This document shows positions 62,969-64,000 of a stretch of 64,000 nt of DNA, piece after piece. The translations under genes and the position numbers were made by a program. The notes beneath the pieces are model-generated. The model was not told the DNA's origin, searched no databases, and saw only the letters and a program-made list of their open reading frames with translations. Source of the DNA: Microbacterium candidum (GTDB lineage Bacteria; Actinomycetota; Actinomycetes; Actinomycetales; Microbacteriaceae); contig NZ_JASXSZ010000004.1 in the NCBI RefSeq assembly GCF_030315975.1, forward strand, positions 248,001-312,000. The letters are read 5' to 3'. Positions within the stretch are counted from its first letter, which is position 1. Each line of letters begins with the position of its first letter.

Positions 62969-64000
62969 GTGACCTCGCATCGCGGCATCGGCGTCCTCCA
63001 GGGCACAGCCCTCTACGTCGCGGCGATCCTCGGCACGGGCCTGCTCGTGCTCCCGGGGCTCGCTGCGCGTGTGGCCGGGCCGGCATCCGTCGTCGCGGTG
63101 CTGGCGGTGATCCTCCTCGCCGTCCCGCTCGCGGGAACCTTCGCCGCCCTCGCCGCGCGGTATCCCGACCCGGGCGGGGTCGCGAGCTATGTTCGGCGGG
63201 CCGTCGGACCCACGGCCGCGCGCGCCACCGGCTACTGGTTCTACTTCGGGGTCGCCGCGGGCTTCCCGGTTCTCGCGCTCCTCGGCGGCGACTACGTGAC
63301 AGCCATCGCGGGCATCGACCGTTCGGCCGTGCCGCTCATCGGGCTCGCGATCCTCGTGCCGCCGTTCGCGATCAACATGCTGGGGGTGCGCACCGCGGGG
63401 TGGGTGCAGTTCGTCCTCACCGGGACGCTGACGGCGATCGTCGTCTTCCTCGTCTCCGCGTCCTTCCCGCACGTCGAGACCGCGCACTTCGCGCCGTTCC
63501 TCCCGCACGGCTGGGTCGGTGTCGGCACGGCGATCAGCCTGTTCGTCTGGGCCTTCGCCGGGTGGGAGGTCGGCACGCACATCTCCGGCGAGTTCCGCGA
63601 TCCGCGGCGGGCGATCCCGATTGCGACGGCGATCGCGCTCGCGATCACCGGGGCGGCTTACGTGCTGCTCCAGATCGTCACGGTCGGCGTCCTGGGCGAC
63701 GAGGCCGGCGCCGGCGCGGTGCCGCTCGTCACGCTCGCAGTGAGCGCCGCCCCGGGCGTCGGACCGCTCGTGGTCGGTGCGGCGGCGGGCATCGTGTGCT
63801 TGGGCGTGCTGAACTCCTACATCGCGGCGTTCGGCAAGCTCGGCGCCTCGCTCGCCGTCACGCGCGATCTGCCGCGCGTGCTCGCGCCCGGGGCGGAGGC
63901 GGGCGGGGTGCCGCGCCGGGCGATCCTGCTCACGTTCGTCATCGCGCTCGCGTACACGGGCGCCGCGGTGGCCACCGGCGGAGACCTGCAGACCTTCATC
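62969..64000 (+). CDS. APC-superfamily amino acid permease, YjeH-like (3' part missing)
   Basis: 344 codons to the window edge, GTG start. About nine or ten membrane helices so far; begins TSHRGIGVLQGTALYVAAIL followed by GTGLLVLPGLAARVAG, close in pattern to E. coli YjeH, an exporter of methionine and branched-chain amino acids. Also ARYPDPGGVASYVRRAVGP and VWAFAGWEVGTHISGEFRDP, conserved family loops. The last helices are outside the window. Confidence 0.88.
   Translation, partial: MTSHRGIGVLQGTALYVAAILGTGLLVLPGLAARVAGPASVVAVLAVILLAVPLAGTFAALAARYPDPGGVASYVRRAVGPTAARATGYWFYFGVAAGFPVLALLGGDYVTAIAGIDRSAVPLIGLAILVPPFAINMLGVRTAGWVQFVLTGTLTAIVVFLVSASFPHVETAHFAPFLPHGWVGVGTAISLFVWAFAGWEVGTHISGEFRDPRRAIPIATAIALAITGAAYVLLQIVTVGVLGDEAGAGAVPLVTLAVSAAPGVGPLVVGAAAGIVCLGVLNSYIAAFGKLGASLAVTRDLPRVLAPGAEAGGVPRRAILLTFVIALAYTGAAVATGGDLQTFI

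Overview
High-G+C actinobacterial chromosome (roughly 70% G+C by eye), almost certainly Microbacteriaceae and probably Microbacterium. MtrA-MtrB-LpqB, WhiB, RsrA-type anti-sigma, PdtaS, long HPF and SecA with the order mtrA-mtrB-lpqB-comF-hpf-...-secA and aroA-rsgA-sigH-rsrA/pdtaS/whiB match a neighbourhood I know from Mycobacterium (Rv3246c to Rv3219 region). No tRNA, rRNA, CRISPR or insertion sequence was recognised.

Layout. 1-1355: truncated RDD membrane gene and a divergent SpoIIM-family gene. 1357-5824: peroxide/water module (furA-katG plus two divergent aquaporins) sitting inside an otherwise conserved block. 5930-11369: leftward operon GPDPase-like membrane protein, DUF4129, DUF4350, MoxR ATPase, DUF58. 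11473-17165: mtrA-mtrB-lpqB, comF, hpf. 17212-30696: accessory block between hpf and secA: coiled-coil protein, a GTYTCGCG repeat array, DEAD-box helicase, a six-gene leftward PadR/two-ABC-module efflux operon behind a 28-bp palindrome, and a membrane-anchored GH5 glycosidase behind a CebR-like operator. 30955-45162: secA, AlaA-like aminotransferase, small conserved proteins, SAF and CpaE-like pair, pdtaS, whiB, bcp, rsgA, aroA, sigH-rsrA.

45169-58588: a catabolic-looking cluster: D-aminopeptidase-like serine hydrolase, diaminopimelate-decarboxylase-like enzyme, FGGY kinase, class III aminotransferase, M17 peptidase, peptide-binding lipoprotein, two permeases, a fused double ATPase and a GntR/HutC regulator. 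AT-rich palindromic patches lie in its three promoter regions. It looks like uptake and breakdown of an unknown peptide-like or amino-sugar compound and is the best candidate here for an undescribed system.

58657-62781: DagK-like lipid kinase, AGPS-like FAD oxidase and glycerol-3-phosphate dehydrogenase, suggesting glycerolipid or ether-lipid metabolism. 62969-64000: 5' part of a YjeH-like APC transporter.

Two regulatory themes recur. Many genes appear leaderless, with a TAnnnT (or CAnnnT) -10 box five to seven bases before an ATG or GTG. Short overlaps (ATGA, GTGA) couple most genes inside operons. The sigH locus carries a textbook SigR/SigH-type promoter plus an internal leaderless start, implying two sigma isoforms.
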